DNA of 64,000 nucleotides from Prillingera fragicola (Eukaryota > Basidiomycota > Tremellomycetes > Trichosporonales > Trichosporonaceae): NCBI GenBank assembly GCA_002335605.1, contig BEDY01000011.1:186001-250000 (forward strand). Direction: 5' to 3'. Within the stretch, counting starts at the first letter, position 1; every line of letters starts with the position of its first letter. Shown here one piece after another: positions 9,873 to 21,421 of this stretch. Made by a program: the position numbers and the translations under genes. Below the pieces are notes generated by a model that was not told the DNA's origin, ran no database searches, and saw nothing but the letters and a program-made list of their open reading frames with translations.

Positions 9873-12800
9873 CTACTCTGCCTCCATCTTGACCTTCTTC
9901 TTCATATTGTTCTCTCCACTTTCGCCCTTCCTCTTTGCCTTTGTCTTTTTTGGTGCGGGACTTGCATCTTTGCCGCCCTAAATTTCATGTCAGCTTCAAG
10001 CCAACCAGAAGCAGGGTGTACTCACGAGCTTTGAATGAATGTCCATGAGCTTGGCATAGTTGACGCCTTGACGCGGCCAGAAGAATGAGGCAAACACCCA
10101 GCAGTGCTTGCGCCATTTTGCCGAGTCCTCTCCTGCGGCCGCCTTCTCTTGCACAACCTCATCGATACGCGAACCAATGCCAGCGACACACTCCTTCAGG
10201 GCAGCAATCTTCTCCTCGCGACTCAAGCTTTCCGTTCCAGACTTGAGCTTTTTCTGCGACCAGTCAGCGAATGCTTTGAAGGGACAACTCACCAGGTGCT
10301 TCTTTGCTGGACGCAAAAGCTCTTTGACAGCATCCTCGTCCATGGAAGCGTAGCTCTCCTCGTCCTCCGAGTCTGTGTACTCTGGAGTCTTCCTCCGCTT
10401 GCCCTTGTCAGCCGCTGCGGTGGCAGCGGCAGCAGCAGCAGCAGCCGACTGCTTGGATGAGGACGACGAGCGGAAAGAAGTTGACGACGTGGGAACGGGC
10501 ACTGGCAGTGGTGGGTGGTCATAGCCGTAGCCCTCCTTGACAGGCATGTTGGCGATAACGGCCTGCTGCTCAATGAGCATGCGTCGGTTCTCCTCGTATT
10601 CGCGAATGAGACCACAAAGGTAGTCACCACGGCGGACAAGGTGGATGGGACCGGGAATACCAGCCTTTGCTGCTCCTGGCTCCTTGACGACCTTTGGGTC
10701 CTCAAGGAAGATCATGTCGTGCAGTTCCAACGCAGGGTCCTGATATTGTTAGTCACGGCTTGACGGATGTCAACTCACAGATTTGATCATGTCCCAAGCG
10801 CCAAAGCCATAACGCCAGATGCCAATGAGAAGTTTCGAGTCCTCGTTCGCTCCCCACTCGACAGTCCAGTTCATTGTCGGCTTAAGATTGTCGTGGGGAA
10901 TGGCGTACCTTTCCACATCCTCGACACGCTTAAAGTGCTCGACAAGTGCCTTGAGTTCATAATGCCGCGCGACGACAGTTTCTGCGTTGATGCCCTGAAT
11001 GCCGCGGAAGGTGAACAGGATAGCCTTTTGTCGAAGAGAGGACGAGATGGTCTCACCGCGCTCCTGCATGGCGCGTAGCTCGGTCTTGTGGGTAGCCACA
11101 GCCTCCTCGGCTTGCTGAAGAATGTCGTCGCACGTCTGGATGACAACGACGCGGTTCTTGGAAGCAAGCTTCGCCTCCTCGACAATAGTGTCATATCGTG
11201 TGCGGATAGGACCCCACTTTTGCAAACCACGGATGAGCACACGAAGGTCACGATCCTTGAGTTCCACCGCACGCTGGGCGTTGCTCTTCCTTGGGCCAGC
11301 GACCTTTTGCTTCTTGTCAGAGGGCGAAGGGGCCTTGCTGCCAGTGGGCTCGGCGTCGACGTCACCCTCGTCCATTCCCTCATATGCACCAGGCGCACGA
11401 GCAGCAGCGCGCTTGCGCGAGCCAGCCATCTCCTCGGCCTGGAGCGCTCGACTTTCCTCCTCGTCAAGCTTCACACGCTCCTCAACAGGAATAATGTCGT
11501 CCCAGCTGAGGTCGTCTGCGTCGTTCTTGACGTCCTGAATCGCGGCAAACTGCGACAGGAATGCCTCGCCACCTGATGAAGTGCCAGCAGGAGCTGCCGC
11601 AGCTTCAGTGTCAAAGTTGTCTGCCTTGGTGAGAATATCGTCCAGGTCCATGGCGTCGAGCTTCTGGTTTTGGGCACTCTCATCTGCCTGGAACATGCTC
11701 CTCGCACCGAACTTGAGAATCGTGGCCAGCTCCTCCTTGGAGAAGTCGCCATTCTTCTCTTTTGGAGTTGAAGTGCCGTTGATGTGGCCGCCGCTGGTGT
11801 CCATTTGGTTGATAATGGCATACTCGAGAATCATCTTGCGCTTGGCACGCTCCAGAATGTCCTCTTCAATGGTGCCCTTGGTCACAAACCGGAAGATGCT
11901 AACGTGACGGGTTTGTCCAATACGGTGCGCACGGGCCATGGCCTGCAGGTCATTTTGGGGGTTGTAGTCGCTGTCAAAGATGATAACAGTGTCGGCCGTC
12001 TCGAGATTGATACCGAGACCACCAGCACGGGTAGAGAGAAGGAAGGCAAAATCAGGAGAGCCGGGGGCGTTGAAATGCTCAATGCTCTTCTTGCGAACGT
12101 CACTGGGGACTGTGCCATCAAGACGCTGGTGCACGTATCCACGGGCAATCATGTAGTCGGAGATGATATCCAGAAGGCGAACCATTTGACTGAAGATCAG
12201 GACACGGTGGCCGCCCTCCTTGAGACGTGCCAGAAGCTTGTCGAGGAGCACCATCTTGCCGCTGTTCATGACCAATCCGCGAAGCTGCTCGATGGCGGGC
12301 TTGCTGCGGTCCTCGGCACCGTCAAAGAGGTAGGGGTGGTTGGCAGCCTTCTTGAGCTCCATGGCAACGTTCATGAGCGAGACACTCTGCGTGCCGCCCT
12401 TGCTGAGCACGGCAAAGTTCTTGGTAAGAATGTTCTTGTAGAAGTGCTGCTGGAGACCGGACATCTCCACGCGAAGGATCGACTCGGACTTGGTGGGAAG
12501 CTCCTTGACGACATCCTTCTTGAGACGACGAAGCATTAGAGACTCAAGCTGAGTGTGAAGGGCCTTGATCTTGGCCTCCTGCTCGGCGTCACCGAGCTCA
12601 AAGTCGTTGGCAAGCTGGAATTGCTCGGGCTCGATGAAGTGAAGAAGCGCCATGAGTTCTAACATCAGCAATGTCCCTAGCTCGTTACTCACCCTTCACA
12701 TTGTTCTGCAGAGGGGTACCTGTGATGAGGAGGCGGAAGCCCGTAGAGAAACTCTGGAGAGCCTCGTAGAGCTGCGAGTCGCTGTTCTTGAGACGATGTG

Positions 12801-14726
12801 CCTCGTCGACCTCCAGCACCTGCCACTTGATCTGCTGGAGATCCTGACGGTCCTTGAGAATGAACTCGTACGTGGTGAGGAGAACCTAGCGTTCGTCAGT
12901 TAGGTTCGTAATGAACAACTCACGTTAAACTTGAGGTTTTTAGGAGAACCAAACTCGGTGGCGCGAATCATCTCACGGGAGGCGGCCGAGCCCATGTAGA
13001 CAATAACGTTCAGCTCGGGAGCCCAGGTGCGGAACTGCATCTGCCAGGCGTTGATAGTGGACAGAGGAACCACAACCAGGAAGGGACCGTATTGCTTCTG
13101 GCTGTGATAGAGGTACGAGAGGAAACTGACCGACTGGACAGTCTTGCCAAGGCCCATCTCGTCGGCAAGCATACCGCCATGACCACCCTTGCACCACAAG
13201 TAGGCAAGCCAGTTGAGACCCGTAAGCTGGAAAGGCTTGAGGGCTCCACCGCACTTGAGGTACTCTGGGTCCTCGGCGATCTTCTGGTACGAAGGGCGAG
13301 CGTGAGCTGGGTAGTTGATCGACTTGCCGGGAACAGTGGGGCGACCTTCGCGCTCATGGAATGCAGCAATTGCCTCTTGGGCCTGGTCCTTGATCTCGTC
13401 GTACGCTACTTGTCAGCACTTGCGGGCATGTTTGAGCTCTTGACTCACTTTCCCAGGTGCACTCGGCGTATTGCAGGTTGGTCCACTTGCACAAGTACAG
13501 CGTGACGTACTCGCCATCGCGAGTCTCCTCCTTCTCTCCAACAACACGTTCCACGGTTTTGTAGCTTTCCTGAAGCTCCGATAACCGCTCACGGTCGATC
13601 TCATACTGCTCGAGGTCCTCGCGTGTTGGCTTCCATCTGGCATCTGGTGCGGGGTGGTGGTAGGCCTGTTCGACGGCCCACACCTTTTGGATGTAATTCT
13701 CAACTTTCTTGAAACTGTGGGGTCAGCCTTGCTATATACAGTTACCCACCCCTTGTATCCCTTGAGGAAGGCGTAGGTTTCATCCGTGTTGTGGATATGA
13801 CTGTAGTTCTTCCACTTGATGTGGAAACGCTGAGAGTTAGTGTTGCTCGTGTGCAGGGTCAGCTCACCAGATTGACTTGCGGCAAGTCCTTTTCGTCTGC
13901 AGAGTGCTCCTCGTGACGACTGTGCGAGAGCACCAGGTCAATCTCGTCGGCGTTGCCGTTCTCTGCTATGACATCAGCATGATTCCCACTCGTTGAGCTC
14001 ACCACCCATGGGAGCATCCTTGTCATAGTACATGACATCTTCGTCACCGTCGCTGTCGAGACCATAGTCGACGCTCGCCTCATTGTATGTCACAACTTTG
14101 CGAGCGGCGCCCCGGCGCCAAGACCCTGCGTCGGAATCGCCAAAGCTAGTGTCGGGCGTCGCAGTGCCGCGCGAGTTACCTCCACGCTGGAAGAACTTCT
14201 TCTTGTGAGACTTGGTGGCATAGTCCTCATCAGACTCGTCTGATCCTGGGCGTTTGGAGACAGGGAACTGGGCGGTGGCTATAATGTTAGCCGTCTGCAG
14301 CTGCTCTACAACTTACGCTTCTTGGGCCGATGCCCCTTGGACTTGGACTTGCGCTTGGAGCCATCGTCAAAGTCTGGGTCTTCGTCGCCGTCGTCAAAGT
14401 CGTCCTCTGACTCCATGCCGTCGTCAGAGTCAGAGTCCATTCCAGAAGCTGCTGCCGTCGCCTGGGATGTAAGCAGGACACACGATTCGCTGGCCTACCG
14501 GTGCGTCGCTGTCCATGTCCATCTCCTCCTCTCCCTCAGCGTCATCTCCACCAATGTCAGAGGGCTCTGGAGTGAGCTCTTCCTCGGATGTCATCCTTGG
14601 TGGGTTCAAGATGACTCTAGGCTTCATGGGTTAGCTTGGTGAAAGGTGGAGGAATGTTGGAGGAAGACTCACTGGAGGAGCTCCGTCGGATGCATGCACG
14701 GGCGAATGACTTGCGGATGAGTCCAT
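9873..14726 (-). CDS. chd1: Chromodomain-helicase-DNA-binding protein CHD1
   Basis: ATP-dependent nucleosome-spacing remodeller of transcribed chromatin. ATG at 14726 ([15 protein letters not shown]), stop TAG at 9873-9875; about a dozen exons. Order: acidic Ser/Asp N-terminus (14.7-13.9 kb); tandem chromodomains ([16 protein letters not shown] near 13.8 kb; [17 protein letters not shown] near 13.5 kb); SNF2 ATPase with Walker [16 protein letters not shown] near 13.15 kb, [11 protein letters not shown] near 12.8 kb, [15 protein letters not shown] and [29 protein letters not shown] near 12.2-11.9 kb; C-terminal DNA-binding region; a poly-Ala linker near 10.43 kb; then the CHCT/DUF4208 helical domain ([26 protein letters not shown] split over 10.1-10.03 kb) and a Lys-rich tail ([19 protein letters not shown]). 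Complete and typical of fungal CHD1. Confidence 0.96.
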
Positions 14727-16449
14727 ACTTGCCGCCAGATGCTAAAGATGTAGCGTCTGTCTAGAACAGAAACGCTGCTGGGAGGGAAAAGATCGAGGAA
14801 GGTGTGGTGTGGGTGAGAGTCCTTGCCGCCTGGCGCCGATCAGCTACGTTCAGACGCGTCGCGCTCTCCAAATATAAGTGACTGGTCATGTATCGCCCAA
14901 GATCTCAGCCGCGTGGATAGAATGATGGCGATGGAGAGTGCGGATGGGTACGATGGGGCAGGGTTACCAGGCAGTTTCTCTGTGCAGAGCAGAGCTCAAT
15001 GACAAAGAGACAGTGGTCACCCTCCTCCCCCTCTGGCTGTACCGAGCTTCACGCCCACATTTCATGTCCTTAATTTACATTTTGGACTCGGCACATCGCG
15101 TCTGGGGTATGCAGGTGGACACTAAACTCACCTAGAGACCGTATTCGATCCACTGGCCTGTACGCGGTGGACAGGGATCCGCTCCACAGCGCTTCGAGAA
15201 GGGAGGGTTGGTTGTCGGTCGGGTCACTAGAGTCGCGGCGTGGGTGACGGTGTGCTCCGACAGGGTATGGGTGACTTTGGATGTGCTTGTGGGTGATGGA
15301 TGGCTCTCCTCGAGCGGGTTGACCATGCACAGAGGGGTTGGTCGAAGAAGGGTGTGAAAGGATGCTGGCGTGCGGGATGCCGACGACGTGCGCCCCCGGC
15401 CCTTTCGTTTGGTTGGACCCGTTGGTGCGGGCAACGCCCCAGTTCGGGCCCAGCGCCGCTGCCGTCGTCGTCAACGCCTGAGCCCGTGCCGCCACCAAAA
15501 TGGCCGACCCGCCAACGCCGTTTTCCCTCCCGGCTAATCGAAAACTCTAATTGGCTTTTCACAACGCATCAATGCACATACACCTGCCTAACCATTGCTC
15601 AAGCATGCACTTGCTTCCAGCATATCACAATCCAAGACTCCTCTACGCGCGCCATGTCATCATGACCATGCCCAACACTGGCGGCTGTCGTGTCAGGTCC
15701 GGAATTAAAGGCTCTTTCCGAACGATCCGAACACACCCGTCCGCCGCGTGGCTGCCACCACCAGTGACGAGTGGGCAGTCAGTAGGTCAGCCAACCGTCC
15801 GTTTTGATCACCAACATGCGGTGTCTCGCGCCCAGTGACTGGTTCCTCGTCGGGCGTTGGCCTCTTGATGGCAACGCAGGACATCTCACGCGCACACCAA
15901 GCCATCGCGTGTGCCCCAGCCAGCACGACAACGTGGGGGACGGGGCATCGGCATCATGACGACAGCGTCAGCCCTCTGTGACACTACTCCTGGCACCACT
16001 TCTGACAATCAGCGAGGGCTAGAGAACGAGGACGGTCCTGTCGGTGACGAGGATCCTGGCATGGGCCTTGTCATGGGCTGGAGCCGCGCTGTTGACTGTG
16101 AGAAGCGCTGCAGCGGTCAGACTTCTATCGGGCGTGTTGTGCACCGGCTATGCGTCAGTTAACGCCTTTCGTGCTGCTCAGTGTGGCCAAGTCTTGCTTG
16201 GTCCCTCTTCGTTATCTGTGCCGTGCATTGACGCAGTGAACAGAACGGGTACGAAGCTCTGCCCGCTGTGACTGCCCCATGGACCGTCGCGGGCTGTGAC
16301 AGCTGGCAATCGAAACTTTCCCAGCAACTTTGCGCCGCCTTGGAAGGTGCTTATATGAAGGCATTTGATCTATTGACCCAAGACGCATGCTCTTGCGCAC
16401 ATGACGATGCGAAGAATGATATTTTGACGTTTCCAAAAAGGAGCAAAAA
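14727..16449. other. Gene-free stretch, 1.72 kb
   Basis: Upstream of CHD1 and downstream of the tRNA. Open frames around 15.07-15.67 kb on both strands overlap one another, show no domain and are likely GC-driven noise. An untranslated leader, unannotated ncRNA or regulatory region is possible; I see no positive evidence for any of them. Confidence 0.45.
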
Positions 16450-16564
16450 TGCAGACACTGGGAGTCGAACCCAGGATGGCGAACGCCAGCGGATCTGAAT
16501 CGCTTCAGATGGCGACAAGTGATAAAACTTGAGACCGCCTCCATAACCTCTCGGACATATCTGC
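16450..16564 (-). tRNA. tRNA-Leu(CAA) with intron
   Basis: Class II tRNA on the minus strand. Acceptor arms GCAGATA (16558-16564) and TGTCTGC (complement of 16451-16457) pair over 7 bp with discriminator A at 16450; D arm TCC-GGA around GAGAGGTTAT; anticodon loop C-T-CAA-G; intron of about 33 nt (16495-16527) just 3' of position 37, the eukaryotic tRNA intron site; a long variable arm (GGCG-TTC-CGCC type); T arm CTGGG-TTCGACT-CCCAG. Downstream TTTTT on the sense strand is a Pol III terminator. Anticodon CAA reads UUG (Leu), and tRNA-Leu(CAA) often carries an intron. The anticodon stem has four G-C pairs plus a U-U at 31/39. Confidence 0.9.
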
Positions 16565-16983
16565 CGTGTTGTTGGAAATTTCGCGGCATGATTATGAGTG
16601 GTCGCATCTCAAACATGCCTTCTGATGCAGGTCTGTGTTCATCTTCAAGAATATGCATTCGCTTCTGCAGTTAATCAGCCACTGGTACGATCTGGCCAGT
16701 ACACCTGTGAGTCGGTTCAGGCTTGCCCATATGTACGTCCGCGCTACTGCGCTAACTGTCACTCCACCAGCTTCGCTACAACCTCCACCCGCCTCCCTAC
16801 AAATAACACTGCCGTAAAGTATATCGCGGAGCCAAATCCACGTGGAGCGGAACCACCAACTGTTACGCGTTCACAAGCTCAACATGCCGAACACGTAGCA
16901 GTTGTCGCCAGTATCCGAGCAGCTGCCAGAACCTCGACACAATAGCAAGCAGCCTACTGCTGTCCAACGACGCTCCGAACGCC
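16565..16983. promoter_or_regulatory. Intergenic between tRNA-Leu and chs5, 419 bp
   Basis: Contains the presumed chs5 promoter. It lies upstream of a Pol III gene on the opposite strand. No motif singled out. Confidence 0.4.
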
Positions 16984-19025
16984 ATGGCCGCAACGAAGCC
17001 TCAGATGGTCTCCAGCATGTCCTCAAAAGCCAAGATGGAAAAGTGTGAGTCAAATGACGCGACGCGTGGGGCCATGAATCGCGCCGCTGACAGTGCCAGT
17101 TACCTTCACATTAGGCAAGCTCGATGCAGGCATGGTGCGTCTCCGTGTATTGCTTGTTGCTGATATGATAGGCCATTCTTCTTGGTCCTAATGCGCATCT
17201 GCTCGAGTTCCCCTCGCTCCTCCTTCCCACACCATCTCCTGGTGACCCGCCTCTTGGCCCGGGCTCCATCCTGACCATTACGGTGTCCCGCGATCTAGAG
17301 GCTGAGCAGGCGTCGCACTCAGCATTTGTCAAGCTTCAGCGAGAGATCTTTGAGACGCTCGGTACCACGCCTCCGGCCCAGCCCAAGCTCAAGGTCCAGA
17401 ATGTCACACAGACCAGTGTCTCTTTGGAATGGGAGGCTTTGGACTTGGGTAGCGCGACTTTCCGCAGCCTTGAGATGTACCGCAACGGCCAGCGTTGGGG
17501 TCTTGTTGGTGGGGATGTGGGAACTAAGACGGAGAAGCGGGAGTGGAAGACAGGCGGCCTGCAGAGCGGGGAGGAGTACACCTTCCAGCTTGTCTTGTAA
17601 GTGCATTGAGTCTCAAGTTCCCCGGGCGCTGACACCACAGGAAAACAACAGCTGGTACCTACTCTTCAAACCTCATTCGTCTTCGGACCCATACCATGGA
17701 GTGAGTGTTTGCGACTAGGAGGGTGCTGATCGTGAAGCAATCTCACCGGCCTATACATCACATTTGGTGCGATTCAGCCTCACTCGCTGTTTCCTCAGTT
17801 GCGAGCGTGCCTCGAGGAGATTGGCGCAAGGGAGGCCCCATCGATCCAACTTGCTACCACACACTTTGTGTGCACCACTCCATACTCTGGCGGAGACGAG
17901 TCTGGACGGGGTGGGCACATCGACGACGGCTACGAGCGGGCTATCAAGGCGAATCTCCCTGTTGTTGGGCCTGGGTGGTTGTTGGCCGTGGCTGCGGAGA
18001 GGAGGCTCGTGCCCATTGCCAACTATCTGCTTCCTGGACCCACCGCGCCGCAGGTCACTGGCTCTGACCCGGCACCGTTCCGTAGGCCGTCTGATTTGAA
18101 TCGCAGCTCGCTCAAGATCGCGAGCTCCAGTTCGTCTACTGTCGTTGAGCCGGACACAATTCGTTCGCCCAGCCCCGAAACCATCGCTCGCATGCACAAC
18201 ACTGGCCCAGCCATGAGCCCGTCGTCCCGCACGGAGTCTTTCGAGAACAGGCGGCCATCGCAGCCTATACCCATGTCCGAGACCGAGTCGGAAGCATCGC
18301 CGCAAATGCGCCCCCGGAGTCCGAAGCCTGAAGCGGATGGTCGTCTTGACCGGGGCTTCAAGTTCCCTATCTCGCCCACGTCGACGACGCCCGAGAAGAG
18401 CATCGCTGGCCGCGTGGTTCGGCCAATTCAGACGGACGTCAGCGAGTCGGATGTGGCCCTCAAGACACCGCCAATTCAGACACCCATAGTTCACATTCAG
18501 GCTCCTTCGACTGATGGCCCTATCTCAGCGCCAGTTGGGTACGACGAAGACGCGGACAAGCCGGCACCTCCGCCAAAGGATGCCGCAGTTCTACCAGACG
18601 TTCCCGAGGCGAAGGAGACGTCTACCACCGAGGAAACGGAGCAGGCATCTGGGGCGGAAGTGGCTGAGGATACAAAGCCTGTGCCCGTGAATGTCGAGGA
18701 AGCCGCTCCTGTGGCTGCTGCTGAAGTCCTACCTGCTGTTGAAGGAACGGAAACCCCTGCTGCTACCGCAGATGACCTTACCGATGATGACGAAACACCG
18801 AGCGCAACACCAGCCGAGACCCCCACGGAGACACCCGGTGTCACGCCACCTGACAGTCCGGCAAATGACGGTGACGAGTCCAAGCCCCTGTCCAAGAATG
18901 CTAAGAAGAAGGCTCGCGCAAAGGCCAAGAAGGCGGCCGCAGCATCAGGTACTGCTACGCCTACGACCGAGGAGGAGGCCAAGGTTGGCCAGGCCGATGC
19001 CCTGGATCAGGTTGACCTTCGCTAG
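16984..19025 (+). CDS. chs5: Chs5, exomer scaffold (FN3-BRCT protein)
   Basis: Core subunit of exomer, which carries chitin synthase III and other cargo from the trans-Golgi to the surface. Exons 16984-17044, 17100-17134, 17172-17596, 17641-17700 and 17738-19025 join in phase to 622 codons. The N-terminal dimerisation motif reads [19 protein letters not shown] and [10 protein letters not shown]; next an FN3 module ([19 protein letters not shown] ... [15 protein letters not shown], residues about 95-175); then a BRCT domain ([12 protein letters not shown] ... THFVCTTPY ... [19 protein letters not shown], about 190-275). The rest is disordered, Pro/Glu/Thr-rich, ending in a Lys/Ala-rich tail ([15 protein letters not shown]) as in yeast Chs5. 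The FN3-BRCT pair is the Arf1-binding unit in the family. Confidence 0.93.
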
Positions 19026-19077
19026 ATACAAGTAATTCATGCTCTATGTTATCTAGTACAATACTGCAGTGTACAAT

Positions 19078-21225
19078 TCATTGTCCTTGGCCCCAGCCGC
19101 CTGGGGCTCCTTCACCCACCAGCACTTGTTTGTCAACAATCTCGCCAGTCGTAAGGTGCTTATAGGTCTCAATCTTCTCGCCCCACTGCGAGATATTGTA
19201 AACCCTCACGCGTCGGTCAAAACCGAGCTCTCCGTAGCCCGAGTAGCTGGAGCCTCCGTCAAAGCACATCCAGATGCCTGCAACACGGCGGCAACGGTCA
19301 GTGTTGTGGCAGTGGCCGTGGCCGAGCACCTTGACTTCCGAAATCTTGATCGCGGCGTCGTCACTCTCCAGGGCAGCCTTGATACCGTTTTCAAACAGCC
19401 CGCCGTTGCGCTTGCTGGAGCCGTTCGGATCGTGCTGCACGCCAAGGTCAAGAGATCCGTTGGCGAAGAGCTTGTCTTCAGTGGCATCGGCATCCAGGTA
19501 CGCTTCCTCGAGCGGAATGTGGAAGAACATCATCGCGTTGGGTTTGGCGAGGGTCTTCTGTCGCGGAAGACGGTGTGGGCCCCGCGCCCATACGTTACCA
19601 AGATCCTTTCCTCCGTCTGGGTGGAAGGGACGCTCGATCGCCTGCACGGCGGATGACGCTTTCAGATACCAATCGATTTGAGACCTAGGTCGTCAGGGCT
19701 GCTGTCATATGTGTACTCACTGTTTGATGTAGTCGTAGCCAGCCCGCATCCAAGGGAATCGCACCGTCTCATACGCGTGTGAGTCCAAGAAATAGAGGGT
19801 AAAGATTGGTGTGTGCGAAGCATCTCCGGATAGGAGGGTGATATCGTCTGACACATCAGCAAGAGGTCCCGAAGTGTCGTTACTCACAGTTCCCCACACC
19901 GTCCACGCCTGCAGGACCAGCTCGTGCCAACGAGTACGGCATTTGCTGCAAAGCTCGCATCTGTTGCTCACGGTCCTCTGCAATCTCGCTGTCATGGTTT
20001 CCAAACACAACGACCCAAGGGATTCGCCGCTCAATGACGGGCTTGGCAAACTTGGCCAAGACGGACCGCGAGTCATACGATGTCTTTTGTCCGTTCAGCT
20101 GATCGCCAGAGAACACAACCATGTCAGGTGTTTCGGCATCCAAAACTTGCCCCAGCCACGTAGCGGTGTCTGCGTCTCCAGAGCACGGGGTCTTGTTCGT
20201 GTCGCGACACTCGCCCGCGCCAACAGAGTAGTGGAGATCCGCAACTGCCACGTTAGCTTCACTGAACTCGACGGTAGCGGGAACATACTCTGCAGGAGCT
20301 TGAAGCTTCCATCCTCTTTAAAGAGAGGTTGCCTCGCCTGAGGAGGAGCCGGGTTGCCGTGTCGGCACGCCAAATCTACACCTTCCCAGTGCTCTTCCTT
20401 CGCCTCTACGATCTTGCCACCAGCCACTCGCTTGAAGCCGAAAAATGGCTCATCGTCGCCATAGTGGATGATCAGTTCCGTGACAAGATCACTATTGTCG
20501 GTTGCCTTTGCTTCATGCTGGTCTCGCATTTTGTACCACAGGCGCAGCTCCTTCCTCTGTGGCCACATCCCGGCGTGCAAGTTGCCATCGGCTTTGGTCC
20601 ACCCGTCGAGATCCTCGTCGGAAGGAGGAGGCTCAGAGAGCATTTGAAGCTCAGTAATCAAGGGCACGTCAAGTCGACGAGATCGGCGGTAATAGACGTT
20701 GAGATACCACAAGCCTGTGCGTTTGTCGACATCGCCTTTCACCAGCACCCATTTGCCCTTGGCGGCCTCCTCGGCGCTGCTCGACTTCGGAAAGCACAGT
20801 GAGGGCATCACGGTGGGCGGAAAGATACAGGATTTTACAATGACCTCGGTCACTGAAACTGTCAGAACTTTTTGGCACTGTACTACTACTCACTGCCTGT
20901 AGTGTGCCCGGCCAGGGGATCCTGATGTGATGTCAGATATGGGTCTCATTCCATGACGACAACGTACATAGATGTCTAACGGGAGACTGAGCAACTCAGA
21001 AGCATTAGAGGCATGACCTGCACCTCCTGCTGTAAATTGAACGACATCCCATGCTTGCCAACCGATGTGCTGCAGAACGGCAGGGGAGTAATAACGTAGC
21101 AGGAGCGCGTAGCTGGTGAGACCGAGGACGATGGTGCCAAATGCCAGGCAAGGTGGCAGGAAAGTCTTGAGATACGCTCGCCTGCGAGACTTGGGCGGCG
21201 GATAATCGGGAGCGAGACGCAGCAT
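19078..21225 (-). CDS. Dcr2-like calcineurin-type phosphoesterase
   Basis: Metallophosphatase related to yeast Dcr2/Sia1 (cell-cycle entry, unfolded protein response in yeast). ATG at 21225; the only hydrophobic segment is near residues 20-45 (FLPPCLAFGTIVLGLTSYALLL), a type II signal anchor, so the catalytic part probably faces the ER or vacuole lumen. A beta-rich N-terminal region (VKSCIFPPTVMPSLCFPK, WVLVKGDVDKRTGLWYLN) precedes the catalytic core: D-x-H in VADLHYSVG, GD in VVFSGDQLNG, GNHD in WVVVFGNHDSE, then LYFLDSHAYE and the C-terminal GHGHCH. These are the binuclear metal ligands in the right order. Several short introns, including around 19.69-19.73 kb and 19.84-19.89 kb. The stop TGA at 19078 lies 52 bp from the convergent chs5 stop. 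Confidence 0.88.
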
Positions 21226-21421
21226 CTAGCTCAACAGTGTGGTCGAGTGTGTGCACTCTTAATGTCAAGTTGCCTCAAGATCAGTTTCAGTTCACTGGAT
21301 CACTGTGCGCACCACGATCACATGAACGTGGGAAGTGGAGGTCCTGCTTATGTAAGACAAGAAGGCTTATCCTTACTTTTAGCACGATCTGCCGTATATA
21401 ATGTCCACTATATGCATACAG

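Noticed and set aside
15070..15665. Overlapping open frames on both strands in the gap upstream of CHD1
   Set aside because: Mutually overlapping, no splice-supported extension, no domain and no conserved-looking sequence.
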